Source: Chryseobacterium gleum
GTDB taxonomy: Bacteria > Bacteroidota > Bacteroidia > Flavobacteriales_D > Crocinitomicaceae
Reading direction: 5' to 3'
Length of the DNA stretch: 34,508 bases
NCBI GenBank assembly: GCA_943326315.2
Contig: CALPSU020000003.1
Coordinates: forward strand, 1-34,508
Each line of letters begins with the position of its first letter. Position 1 is the first letter of the stretch. Shown here one piece after another: positions 16,568 through 24,518 of this stretch. A model generated the notes under the pieces. The model had not been told where the DNA came from, made no database searches, and worked only from the letters and a program-made list of their open reading frames with translations. Both the position numbers and the translations under genes were made by a program.

Positions 16568-17053
16568 ATGAAAATTTCAAGCTTAAGTGAAATAAAAAAA
16601 GCAGTTGCACAATTATCTAAAGAAGATATATTGGAAGTGTTCAATAATGTTGTTAAATTCAGTAAAGAGAATAAAGAGCTAACGCATTATTTATTATTTG
16701 AAAGTGATTTTGAAGAGAATTATATTTTAAAAATAAAGGAAGAAATTTCATTAGAATTCTCAAAAATTGATAAACGTAGTTGGAAAACTATGAAAAAAAC
16801 AATTCAAAGAATATTAAGAAATGTAAAGAAATATATAAAATATTCTAAAAAACCAACAACTGAAATAGAATTATTATTGCATTTCTGTAGTCAATTAAGA
16901 AAATTAAATATTTCTAGTTATTCAAATCAAATAATACTAAATATTTATATTAGACAAATAAATACTATAAATAAAACATTGCAAAAACTTCACGAAGATC
17001 TTCAGTTTGATTACAAAGAAGAAATTGAGGACGCAGAAGAAATTTTAAAATAA
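16568..17053 (+). CDS. Hypothetical protein, 161 aa, helical
   Basis: I do not recognise this family with certainty. The protein is almost entirely predicted alpha-helix with charged heptad-like stretches and has no signal peptide or membrane segment. The opening SSLSEIKKAVAQLSKEDILEVFNNVVKFSKENKELTHYLLFES resembles the style of small flavobacterial DUF6155-like proteins, which start with a short helical repeat ending in 'K-E-x-x-x-Y-L'. Basic segments (KRSWKTMKKTIQRILRNVKKYIKYSKK, about 68-94) could contact nucleic acid. Its stop codon directly abuts the stop of the convergent dus gene. Confidence 0.6.
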   Translation: MKISSLSEIKKAVAQLSKEDILEVFNNVVKFSKENKELTHYLLFESDFEENYILKIKEEISLEFSKIDKRSWKTMKKTIQRILRNVKKYIKYSKKPTTEIELLLHFCSQLRKLNISSYSNQIILNIYIRQINTINKTLQKLHEDLQFDYKEEIEDAEEILK

Positions 17054-18019
17054 CTATTTACCGAAACCGTCGGATAAATTTCTTGCAACTGCATCGTGAT
17101 ACATAGAAATGTTTTTTGATTTTTTTACTCTTTTGAAAATAGTGTTTGAATCAGAAAATGATTTTGAAAAATACTCCCAAAAAGATTCCATTTTCATTAA
17201 TAAGTGTTTATCGCCAGAAAGCTGTTGTGCATAATTGTCCATTAAAACATCGTGAAATTTCATAAATACTTCCGCGGAATTATCATTAAAATCATCGCTG
17301 TTATTTTGAATCATCTCAGGAAGAAATGGATTCGCGATAATACCACGACCAATCATCCATTTTTTTATAGTTGGGAATTTTTCACGTAGTAGATTTAATT
17401 CACTTACAGTTGTTATATCACCATTATAAACCATGCTTTGCGTTGATTTACTTACACAGTTTTGAAAAGCATCTTGATCAACTGATCCAGTATATAATTG
17501 TTTAGCTGTTCTGCCATGGATAATAATTTCAGATAAAGGAAAATTATTTAAACGAGGTATCAAATCCGATGTTTCTGTATTATTGTCATAACCTAACCGC
17601 ATTTTTATGGAAAGTTTAATGTCAATTTTAGGGAGAACATTTTCAAGTAATTCAACAATTTTTAACGGTTGACATAACATCCCTGATCCCATGCCTTTTT
17701 TAGCAACCATAGGGTAGGGGCAACCTAAATTCCAATTCATTTCTTTATGACCTAATTCAGATAAATAATTAGCTAAATAAATAAAATCTTCAGCATCGTT
17801 AGTCATTATCTGAGGAATTATTCGGTAGCCAATATTGTTTTCAGGTTTGACATCAATACTATGTGATTTTTTTATTTCTTTTGAATGAGATAAGCAAATC
17901 CAAGGAGAATAAAACGTATCAATACCTGAGAAAAAAGAATTAAATGCATTTCGAAACCTAAAATCAGTTAATCCTTGAAGTGGTGCTAAAAGTATTTTAT
18001 CTTTCTGAGATTGGTTCAT
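17054..18019 (-). CDS. tRNA-dihydrouridine synthase
   Basis: I choose the ATG at 18019 (321 aa), not the in-frame ATG at 18055. A promoter-like TTG-N18-TAAATTCG lies between the two, and the family N-terminus (KILLAPLQGLTDFRFRNAF) begins right after 18019. The TIM-barrel FMN enzyme reduces uridine to dihydrouridine in tRNA. The active-site region NWNLGCPYPMVAKKGMGSGML carries the catalytic Cys100, and KMRLGYDN, IHGRTAKQLYTG and YNGDITT are typical FMN/tRNA-contact segments. DusA, B and C subtypes cannot be told apart reliably by eye; the short length suggests the DusC-like group. It is convergent with the hypothetical gene and divergent from fabG. Confidence 0.88.
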   Translation of the reverse strand: MNQSQKDKILLAPLQGLTDFRFRNAFNSFFSGIDTFYSPWICLSHSKEIKKSHSIDVKPENNIGYRIIPQIMTNDAEDFIYLANYLSELGHKEMNWNLGCPYPMVAKKGMGSGMLCQPLKIVELLENVLPKIDIKLSIKMRLGYDNNTETSDLIPRLNNFPLSEIIIHGRTAKQLYTGSVDQDAFQNCVSKSTQSMVYNGDITTVSELNLLREKFPTIKKWMIGRGIIANPFLPEMIQNNSDDFNDNSAEVFMKFHDVLMDNYAQQLSGDKHLLMKMESFWEYFSKSFSDSNTIFKRVKKSKNISMYHDAVARNLSDGFGK

Positions 18020-18036
18020 TGTATTGAAAATTTCGT

Positions 18037-18065
18037 CGAATTTACAGAAAAACATCTGAAGTCAA
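18037..18065 (-). promoter_or_regulatory. Promoter of the dus gene
   Basis: TTG (18065-18063), an 18-nt spacer and TAAATTCG (18044-18037) fit the Bacteroidota consensus with one C in the -7 box. It lies inside the longer reading frame, so a transcript from here would miss the ATG at 18055; this supports the start at 18019. Confidence 0.5.
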
Positions 18066-18130
18066 TTTATAGTTGAAAAAAATGTGAACAAGATCTAAAG
18101 AATCAGAATTAGTTTTAGATTGGTTCTTAC

Positions 18131-18138
18131 TATATTTG
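18131..18138 (+). promoter_or_regulatory. -7 box of fabG
   Basis: TATATTTG is an exact TAnnTTTG box, 19 nt before the fabG start codon. I see no good -33 TTTG at the usual distance, so the call rests on the -7 element and its position. Confidence 0.45.
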
Positions 18139-18157
18139 ATGCATTAAAAATGAAGAT

Positions 18158-18904
18158 ATGAAATTATTACAAGATAAAGTAGTACTTATAACAGGTGCAT
18201 CAAGAGGGATTGGAAAGTCAATAGCTGAAGAGTGTGTAAAACAAGGCGCTATAGTTGCTTTTACATATTTATCTTCAGAGGAAAAAGCTAGAGCTTTGGA
18301 GGTTGAATTATCTGTAAACGGTGGCGTAGCAAAAGGTTTTAAATCAGATGCTGCTAAGTATGATGATGCTCAAACATTAGTCGATGATGTTGTTGCACAA
18401 TTTGGGACTATTGATGTCTTAGTTAATAATGCTGGTATTACTAGAGATACTCTTTTGATGAGAATGTCAGAAGAGCAATGGGATGAAGTAATGAATACAA
18501 ATTTAAAATCGGCTTTTAATTTAACAAAAGCTGTTCAACGTCCAATGTTGAAAGCTAAGAAAGGCTCAATCATAAATATGTCATCTGTCGTTGGTGTAAG
18601 TGGAAACGCTGGACAATCTAATTATGCAGCATCGAAAGCTGGATTAATTGGTTTTACAAAGTCTATTGCACAAGAATTAGGATCTAGAAATATTCGTTGC
18701 AATGCAATAGCACCAGGATTTATTGAAACAGAGATGACTGCTGCGCTTGATCAAAATGTTGTAGAAGAATGGAGGAAATCTATTCCATTAAAAAGGGGTG
18801 GTTCTCCAAAGGATGTAGCTGATTTGACGGTTTTTTTAGGGTCTGATATGTCAACATATATTACAGGTCAAACAATCAACGTTTGTGGTGGAATGTTGAT
18901 GTAA
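18158..18904 (+). CDS. fabG: 3-oxoacyl-ACP reductase
   Basis: The 248-residue short-chain dehydrogenase has the NADPH-binding TGASRGIG motif (12-19), NNAG (90-93), and the catalytic Asn115, Ser143, Tyr156 and Lys160 (YAASK). Length and the C-terminal ITGQTINVCGGMLM match FabG, which reduces 3-oxoacyl-ACP in fatty acid elongation, in the cytoplasm. It stands alone, not next to acpP or other fab genes. Other short-chain dehydrogenases can look alike, but the full-length similarity makes FabG by far the best call. A strong bidirectional terminator follows. Confidence 0.92.
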   Translation: MKLLQDKVVLITGASRGIGKSIAEECVKQGAIVAFTYLSSEEKARALEVELSVNGGVAKGFKSDAAKYDDAQTLVDDVVAQFGTIDVLVNNAGITRDTLLMRMSEEQWDEVMNTNLKSAFNLTKAVQRPMLKAKKGSIINMSSVVGVSGNAGQSNYAASKAGLIGFTKSIAQELGSRNIRCNAIAPGFIETEMTAALDQNVVEEWRKSIPLKRGGSPKDVADLTVFLGSDMSTYITGQTINVCGGMLM

Positions 18905-18922
18905 GTATATACTAGTAGTTTT

Positions 18923-18965
18923 AAAAAAGAAATTCATTCAATTTTTTTGAATGAATTTCTTTTTT
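18923..18965. terminator. Bidirectional intrinsic terminator
   Basis: A perfect 19-bp stem, AAAAAAGAAATTCATTCAA (18923-18941) with its complement at 18947-18965, closes a TTTTT loop. A and T runs at the ends give a U-tract in either direction. It separates the convergent fabG and symporter genes. Confidence 0.85.
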
Positions 18966-18997
18966 GATATGAATTATTTTTAATTATTAAATCTAGT

Positions 18998-20218
18998 CTA
19001 AGCCTCAATCTTTAAACGTTGTTCAATTTCAATTGCATAAACTTTAGCATCAAATTCCTTTTCACTCTTTGCTATTACTAATGTTGCCACACCATTTCCA
19101 ATTATATTAGTAATTGCTCTAGCTTCACTTAAAAATTTATCTACGCCGAATAAAAATGCAAGTCCTTCTAAAGGGATATTATGAAGTGAGGATAGGGTTG
19201 AGGCTAAAACGACAAAACCACTCCCGGTAACTCCTGCAGCACCTTTTGACGTTAACATAAGAATACCTATTATTAAAAGAATCTCTTGGAAACTTAGCGG
19301 AACATTATAAAGCTGTGCTAAAAATATAACAGACATAGATAGATAAATTGATGTTCCGTCTAGATTGAATGAATAACCAGTAGGTACTACTAATCCAACA
19401 ACAGATTTTTTACATCCAAGATCCTCTAATTTTTTCATTAAGTTAGGTAGAGCTGTTTCGGATGAAGAAGTACCTAAAACGATGATAATTTCTTCTTTTA
19501 TATAGCGTAAAAACTTGAAAATGTTTAATTTATATAGTTTCATGATGCCTCCAAGTACAATTATGACGAATGCTATCATAGTAAAATAAACGCAACCAAC
19601 TAGTTTTCCTAAAGGTAATAAGGAATTTAAGCCATATTCTCCAACAACATAAGCCATTCCACCGAATGCACCAACAGGAGCCAAATACATAACGTATTTT
19701 AATGTTTTAAAAACAAATTTAGAAGCCTTCTCTAATCTTATAACTATTGATTCTCTATTTTTCAAATAAGTAAGGGATATTCCAATTAATATCGCAATAA
19801 TTAAAACTTGAATAGTAAAATTATCTCTGATAAAATGTAACCAACTAAATGGTTCAGCAGCTTTTGAAATGAATTTAGAAGCATCTTTTCCTACTAAAGA
19901 TGCTTTGTCTATATTTCCTGGTTTAAAGAGGAATGCAACACCAACACCAATTGCTAAAGCTAAAGTAGTTACGATTTCAAAATACACTAAAGACTTTAAT
20001 CCAATTCTTCCTACTTTTTTTAGATTCCCCATTGACCCAATTCCTAAAACTATCGTTAGAAATATAATTGGAGCAATAAATAACTTTATAATGCTAATAA
20101 AAGATTTACCTATTATTTCCATTTTAACACCTTGTTCAGGAAAGAAATGCCCAAGTAATATTCCATAAACAATTGCTAGGATTACATAAAAAGTAAGATG
20201 TGTGAATATTTTTTTCAT
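18998..20218 (-). CDS. Dicarboxylate/amino acid:cation symporter (DAACS family)
   Basis: The 406-residue membrane protein has the family's eight or so helices and hairpins. The serine-rich hairpin motif GTSSSETALPNL lies at 249-260, and VPTGYSFNLDGTSIYLSM follows at about 278-295, with the NLDG sodium/substrate-site motif. Members such as GltP, GltT and DctA take up glutamate, aspartate or C4-dicarboxylates with Na+ or H+ as homotrimers in the inner membrane. I cannot assign the exact substrate. The gene has its own terminator and is divergent from the MBOAT gene. A possible promoter, TTTG-N16-TACTTTAA (20296-20269), has a short spacer and one mismatch. Confidence 0.9.
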   Translation of the reverse strand: MKKIFTHLTFYVILAIVYGILLGHFFPEQGVKMEIIGKSFISIIKLFIAPIIFLTIVLGIGSMGNLKKVGRIGLKSLVYFEIVTTLALAIGVGVAFLFKPGNIDKASLVGKDASKFISKAAEPFSWLHFIRDNFTIQVLIIAILIGISLTYLKNRESIVIRLEKASKFVFKTLKYVMYLAPVGAFGGMAYVVGEYGLNSLLPLGKLVGCVYFTMIAFVIIVLGGIMKLYKLNIFKFLRYIKEEIIIVLGTSSSETALPNLMKKLEDLGCKKSVVGLVVPTGYSFNLDGTSIYLSMSVIFLAQLYNVPLSFQEILLIIGILMLTSKGAAGVTGSGFVVLASTLSSLHNIPLEGLAFLFGVDKFLSEARAITNIIGNGVATLVIAKSEKEFDAKVYAIEIEQRLKIEA

Positions 20219-20415
20219 CTATTTTATTTAATATTTATAAAAGTGAACTACTGTAAATATATTTAAAATTAAAGTAAAAACAGTTATTCTTTCAAATAGG
20301 ATTTAATATATAACCAATTATCAAATAAGAAAAAAATAACTTAGCTTTGGAGTATAATTTAAAATTGATAATAAATGCATCTTAATTTAGTCATTTATTA
20401 ATTTAACGAAATTAA

Positions 20416-21840
20416 ATGGTTTTTAGTAGCATTGTCTTTTTACTTTATTTTCTCCCTATTTTTTTGATAGCCTATTTTTTGGTTGGAAAGAAATATAAAA
20501 ACCTTGTTATACTTCTTTTTAGTGTGTTTTTTTATAGTTGGGGAGCACCTAAATTTATTTTTGTAATCCTATTAACTACTTTTTTAGATTTCCATTTAGT
20601 AAAATGGATGTGCAAAACGACCAATTTTTCAATTCGAAAATGGATACTTTTCTTTTCAGTATCCATGAATTTAGGTTTATTATTTTATTTTAAGTATTCT
20701 AATTTTTTCATTGAAAATATTAATAGTGTTTTACAAGTTTTAGGAATTAAAAATATTGAATGGGTGAAATTGATTCTTCCGATTGGAATTTCATTTTATA
20801 CTTTTGAAACAATTACATATGTAGTAGATGTTTATCGAAGAATTCATAAACCGTTGCTTAATTTTTGGGACTACTTATTATATATCATTTTATTCCCCAA
20901 GTTAATTGCCGGTCCAATAGTGAGATATCATGAGCTAGCTGATCAAATTAAAGATCGATCTAAAGAAGAAACAACTGAAAACCGTTTAGCTGGATTTTAT
21001 CGGTTTTCAATCGGTTTAGCAAAAAAAGTGTTGATAGCGAATCAGGTTGGAGTTATTGCAGATCATGTTTTTCAATCGAATTTTAATGATTTAACTTCTC
21101 TTACTGCTTGGGTTGGTGTTTTAGCGTATACTTTTCAGATTTATTTTGACTTCTCAGGATATTCAGATATGGCAATAGGAATAGCTAAAATGATTGGATT
21201 TAAATTCCCTGAAAACTTCGATAATCCTTATGTTTCTAAAAGTGTTACTGAATTTTGGAGAAGATGGCATATTTCTTTAGGGAATTGGATGCGTAACTAT
21301 CTTTATATTCCATTAGGTGGGAGTAAGGTTGATACCAAAAGGCGTTTATTCTTTAATTTGTGGATCGTTTTCTTGTTGTCAGGTTTATGGCATGGAGCTT
21401 CTTGGGGTTTTATTGTTTGGGGGGCTTATCATGGACTATTTTTAGTAATTGAGAGGGCAGGTTTTCATAAAATTTTATCTAAAATTGGAAAGTTTCCAAG
21501 TACTTTTTTTACTTTTTTAGTTATTGCAATAGGTTGGGTCTTTTTCAGAGTCGAAAAAGTAGACGATTCATTTGTTTATCTTCATCGACTTTTCTCATTT
21601 GATGATTTTAAAATACAATCATTTGATAAAGAGTCGTATACTTTCTTTTGTTTGGCTATTTTCTTTTCATTCTTTACTTATACTAAAATCGGACAAAAAA
21701 TACACGATAAAATATTTTTTCAGACTTTTTCAAATCGTTTTCATTTCATTTTGACTACTGTTTCTATTTTGCTCTTTGCATTTTCAGTAAGTTCAATTAC
21801 AGCTTTTGGTTTTAATCCGTTTATTTATTTTAGATTTTAA
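20416..21840 (+). CDS. MBOAT-family O-acyltransferase, AlgI-like
   Basis: The 474-residue polytopic protein shows the AlgI/DltB pattern: N-terminal helices with FFYSWGAPKF (38-47), LPIGISFYTFETITYVVDVY (121-140), AGPIVRYHEL (165-174), YFDFSGYSDMAIG (243-255) and WRRWHISLGNW (281-291). The MBOAT catalytic His326 lies in GLWHGASWG, with His339 in AYHG. Such proteins pass acyl groups, usually acetyl, across the inner membrane to a periplasmic transferase that modifies an exopolysaccharide. The AlgJ-like gene starts 2 nt after its stop, so the two work together. No polysaccharide synthase or exporter gene is nearby, so the glycan is unknown. Confidence 0.9.
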   Translation: MVFSSIVFLLYFLPIFLIAYFLVGKKYKNLVILLFSVFFYSWGAPKFIFVILLTTFLDFHLVKWMCKTTNFSIRKWILFFSVSMNLGLLFYFKYSNFFIENINSVLQVLGIKNIEWVKLILPIGISFYTFETITYVVDVYRRIHKPLLNFWDYLLYIILFPKLIAGPIVRYHELADQIKDRSKEETTENRLAGFYRFSIGLAKKVLIANQVGVIADHVFQSNFNDLTSLTAWVGVLAYTFQIYFDFSGYSDMAIGIAKMIGFKFPENFDNPYVSKSVTEFWRRWHISLGNWMRNYLYIPLGGSKVDTKRRLFFNLWIVFLLSGLWHGASWGFIVWGAYHGLFLVIERAGFHKILSKIGKFPSTFFTFLVIAIGWVFFRVEKVDDSFVYLHRLFSFDDFKIQSFDKESYTFFCLAIFFSFFTYTKIGQKIHDKIFFQTFSNRFHFILTTVSILLFAFSVSSITAFGFNPFIYFRF

Positions 21841-21842
21841 AG

Positions 21843-22973
21843 ATGAATTATTTAAAAGGAAAAATAAAAGAAATTTTACTGATTTTCATTTTGCTAGTGT
21901 TGGTTTTTCCAGCTATTCAAAAAATGTTTAACATAATAAAAGTAGAATGGTTGAAGGGTGCAATAATTAAAATCGATAAGAAAGAATTAACGACTTATAA
22001 TTGGTTTTCAGGAGAGTATCAAGAACAATCAGAAAAATACTTTAACGAAAATTTCGGATTTAGAAATGCTTTTATTCGATTGAATAATGAAATTGGATTT
22101 GATTTTTTCAGGAAAGCCAAAGCAAATGGAGTTATCATAGGAAAGAACGATTATTTATTCGAAGAGAATTATATAAAAGCTTATTATGGGACTGATTTTA
22201 TAGGGAAAGATAGTATTGATCAAAGAATGGATCGATTAAAATATGTTCAGGATACCTTAAAAAAACTTAATAAAAATATTATTTTGATTTTTGCAGCGGG
22301 AAAAGGATCGTACTATCCAGAATATATTCCCGATAAATTTAAAGTAAAAAAACGAATGACTAATTACGATTATCACTTAAAATTAGCAAAAGATTTTAAA
22401 ATTAATTATATCGATTTCAATGACTATTTCTTAAAAAATAAACATAAATGTAAACACCCGCTTTATCCCCAATATGGCATTCATTGGAGTAAATATGGAA
22501 TGTGTTTAGCTGCTGATTCAATAATTCGTTATATCGAAAAAATGAGAAATATAGATATGAATAATCTTTATTGGAAAAAAGTAGATATAGAGAATCCTAA
22601 AGATGAAGATTACGATATTGCAAATGGGATGAATTTAATCTTTAAATTAAAAAGTTTTAAAATGGGGTATCCTCAAATAAAATTTGAAAATGCAAAGTCA
22701 AAAGTGAAACCTAACCTATTAGTTGTTTCAGATAGTTATTACTGGGGTATGTTTAATTTTGGAATTTCTAATGTTTTTAATAAGAGTCATTTTTGGTATT
22801 ATAACAAAGAAGTTTATCCTGAAACTTTTTCAAAGCCTTTATTTACAAGTGATATTGATTTGAAAAAAGAAATAAATGATCACGATGTCATTATAATTAT
22901 GTCAACACAAGCTACTATGACAGATTTAGGTTGGGGATTTATTGAAAAATTATATCAAACCTTAAAAAAATAA
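21843..22973 (+). CDS. AlgJ/AlgX-like SGNH acetyltransferase partner
   Basis: The 376-residue protein has an N-terminal membrane anchor (about 9-28) and a periplasmic SGNH-like domain. GKNDYLFEENY (100-110) matches the WLF-type start motif of the AlgX/AlgJ family, GIHW (212-215) is the His-containing block, and VVSDSYYWG (294-302) carries the presumed nucleophile Ser298. In AlgX the triad is Asp-x-His plus Ser; here the Asp position is Gly212, so the triad looks incomplete unless another acid substitutes. With the upstream MBOAT it should O-acetylate an extracellular polysaccharide. The next element downstream is the minus-strand small RNA unit; its hairpin may also end this transcript. Confidence 0.8.
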   Translation: MNYLKGKIKEILLIFILLVLVFPAIQKMFNIIKVEWLKGAIIKIDKKELTTYNWFSGEYQEQSEKYFNENFGFRNAFIRLNNEIGFDFFRKAKANGVIIGKNDYLFEENYIKAYYGTDFIGKDSIDQRMDRLKYVQDTLKKLNKNIILIFAAGKGSYYPEYIPDKFKVKKRMTNYDYHLKLAKDFKINYIDFNDYFLKNKHKCKHPLYPQYGIHWSKYGMCLAADSIIRYIEKMRNIDMNNLYWKKVDIENPKDEDYDIANGMNLIFKLKSFKMGYPQIKFENAKSKVKPNLLVVSDSYYWGMFNFGISNVFNKSHFWYYNKEVYPETFSKPLFTSDIDLKKEINDHDVIIIMSTQATMTDLGWGFIEKLYQTLKK

Positions 22974-22997
22974 AACTTCGATCAATTAAGACCCATT

Positions 22998-23038
22998 AAA
23001 AACAAAAAGTAGAAAAGACGGGCGTCCTTTCTACTTTT
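22998..23038 (-). terminator. Intrinsic terminator of the small RNA
   Basis: The arms at 23038-23023 and 23020-23005 pair over 16 bp with GACG/CGTC at the tip (effective loop GCCC), followed by TTTTTGTTTTT on the minus strand. It may also serve the plus-strand O-acetylation genes, but the tail there is weaker (CTTTTCTTAATC) and one pair is lost. Confidence 0.8.
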
Positions 23039-23068
23039 CTTAATCAACCTAACCTAACCACCTAAATC
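22998..23068 (-). ncRNA. Putative small RNA, about 70 nt, with own promoter and terminator
   Basis: Reading the minus strand, a consensus promoter (23104-23073) is followed 5-7 nt later by a likely start at about 23068-23066. The first 30 nt contain no C and hold the repeated core GGTGGTTAGGTTAGGTTGA. A hairpin (23038-23005) of 16 bp then leads into TTTTTGTTTTT. The stem has one G-U pair on this strand but an A-C mismatch on the other, which favours minus-strand transcription. No frame of useful length fits. It cannot be the leader of a minus-strand gene, because the next gene in that direction is on the other strand. The C-free 5' part looks like an exposed pairing region. I do not match it to a named family; 6S/flavo-1 RNA would be longer and differently folded. 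Confidence 0.65.
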
Positions 23069-23072
23069 AATA

Positions 23073-23104
23073 CAAATATAAATATTATTAAATTAATTTT
23101 CAAA
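23073..23104 (-). promoter_or_regulatory. Promoter of the putative small RNA
   Basis: TTTG (23104-23101), a 20-nt spacer and TATATTTG (23080-23073) match both Bacteroidota promoter elements exactly, with a spacer in the usual 17-23 range. Confidence 0.7.
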
Positions 23105-23183
23105 ATTTATTTTGTTAAAAAATCAAAATATTTTCACAAAGTATTAGATAGTATATAACGTTTTAATTTAAATTTTCATAGTA

Positions 23184-24518
23184 TCACTTCTTAACCCATC
23201 TAAATATATGTTTCAATCTTACTCTATGACCAAATTGTAATATTCCATTTGCATAAATTCTACCTGCTAAACTCAATACTACTAGAGAAGAAATAATCAA
23301 TATCAATAAAGATAAAAATAGTTCGTAAAAGTGCCCGGTTTTATAACCTTGAGAAAGTTTAACCATTACTACAACTGGAGATGTAAAAGGTAAATAATGG
23401 AATAAAGTCGATAAAGAATTTTCAGGGTTTTGCATAGAATAATATCCACTATATAACGCAAAACAAAGTAAGAAAATTAGTGGTAATACAAATTGTTGAC
23501 CATCGCTTTCAGAACCAGCTGAAGCACCAATCGCAGCAAATAAAGTTCCGTAGAAAAAATATCCAATTATAAAGAAAACAATAAAATATCCCGTCATAAA
23601 TGTGAAGTTAATTCGTTCATATACAAGATCTACAAATTCATTGTATTCTCTAGCTGAGAAAAATTGCTCTTTACTAGATTGTGTTAAAACCTCATTAGAT
23701 AATTCTGTAATATTCAAGTTAGAAGCATCTAATAAATTTGGGAAAAGATTTTCTCTCATAAAATATAATCCAAATCCTATAAACACAACCCAAATTATAA
23801 ATTGAAAAAAAGCTGCTAGACCTATTCCAATTATTTTACCAAGCATTAATTGTTTGGGACTTACACAGCCTAAAAGTACTTCAACTATTCTGTTGCTTTT
23901 TTCTCTTGAAACACTTCGTAGAATTGTCATCCCAAATAGAAAGATAAAGATGAAAATAACAGTGCCATAAAAAAGGCCAACCCAACCACTTAAATCAGAA
24001 GCTTCATCATTTGGGTCGTATACATTTCTAAAACCAATGGTTAAAGGTTGTTTAATTTTTCTAAAATCTGAGATCGAAAATTTAGTAAATTGTTTAACAA
24101 GAACCTCTTCTAATCTTCTTTCAGCTTGATATTGAATTCTTGTTTGCATGGTCATAGAAGGCTTCTCTCTAAAAAAAACAAAAGCTGTTTTGTTTGAAAG
24201 AATTTTTTCATTAATCTCAAGTAAAGCATCAAATTCTTGGTATTGTTTTGCTTTTTCAAATTCATGGGTTTGAATGTACCCATCTGCAAAAGAGTAGGAG
24301 ATGGCTTCATCTTCTCTGGATAACATTTTATTTTCCATGATACCTGCAGGATCAACGATCAATACATTCCAGTTCTGTTTTGTTTGACCGCCCAAGACAA
24401 ATAATAAATATATAAGCCCTAAAACCATTAAAGGTCCAAGAATTGAAAGTATTAAAAAAGAACGTGCACTAATTCGTTCTTTCCATTCCCTAAGTGCTAT
24501 TATCCAGCTATTTCGCAT
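23184..24518 (-). CDS. ABC-2 type exporter permease
   Basis: The 444-residue protein has one N-terminal membrane helix (about 22-44), a large extracytoplasmic segment (about 45-180) and a C-terminal set of five or six helices (about 180-430). LRSVSREKSNRIVEVLLGCVSPKQLMLGKIIG (about 206-237) is the typical conserved cytoplasmic segment of NatB-like permeases. It should pair with the ATPase encoded just upstream, whose gene it overlaps by 11 nt. NatAB-type systems export sodium or small toxic compounds; the substrate here is unknown. Downstream (23105-23183) I see no gene or terminator until the small RNA unit. Confidence 0.85.
   Translation of the reverse strand: MRNSWIIALREWKERISARSFLILSILGPLMVLGLIYLLFVLGGQTKQNWNVLIVDPAGIMENKMLSREDEAISYSFADGYIQTHEFEKAKQYQEFDALLEINEKILSNKTAFVFFREKPSMTMQTRIQYQAERRLEEVLVKQFTKFSISDFRKIKQPLTIGFRNVYDPNDEASDLSGWVGLFYGTVIFIFIFLFGMTILRSVSREKSNRIVEVLLGCVSPKQLMLGKIIGIGLAAFFQFIIWVVFIGFGLYFMRENLFPNLLDASNLNITELSNEVLTQSSKEQFFSAREYNEFVDLVYERINFTFMTGYFIVFFIIGYFFYGTLFAAIGASAGSESDGQQFVLPLIFLLCFALYSGYYSMQNPENSLSTLFHYLPFTSPVVVMVKLSQGYKTGHFYELFLSLLILIISSLVVLSLAGRIYANGILQFGHRVRLKHIFRWVKK

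Noticed and set aside
17590..17602. CCTAACC inside dus as another small-RNA target
   Set aside because: The dus mRNA is the minus strand, which reads GGTTAGG here, the same sense as the small RNA, so they cannot pair.
18020..18055. Upstream start for the dihydrouridine synthase
   Set aside because: A promoter-like TTG-N18-TAAATTCG lies between this ATG and the next one, and the family N-terminus begins right after 18019.
23041..23066. Telomere-like AACCTAACCTAACC run
   Set aside because: It is only two to three units and sits in the transcribed 5' part of the putative small RNA; there is no sign of a replicon end.
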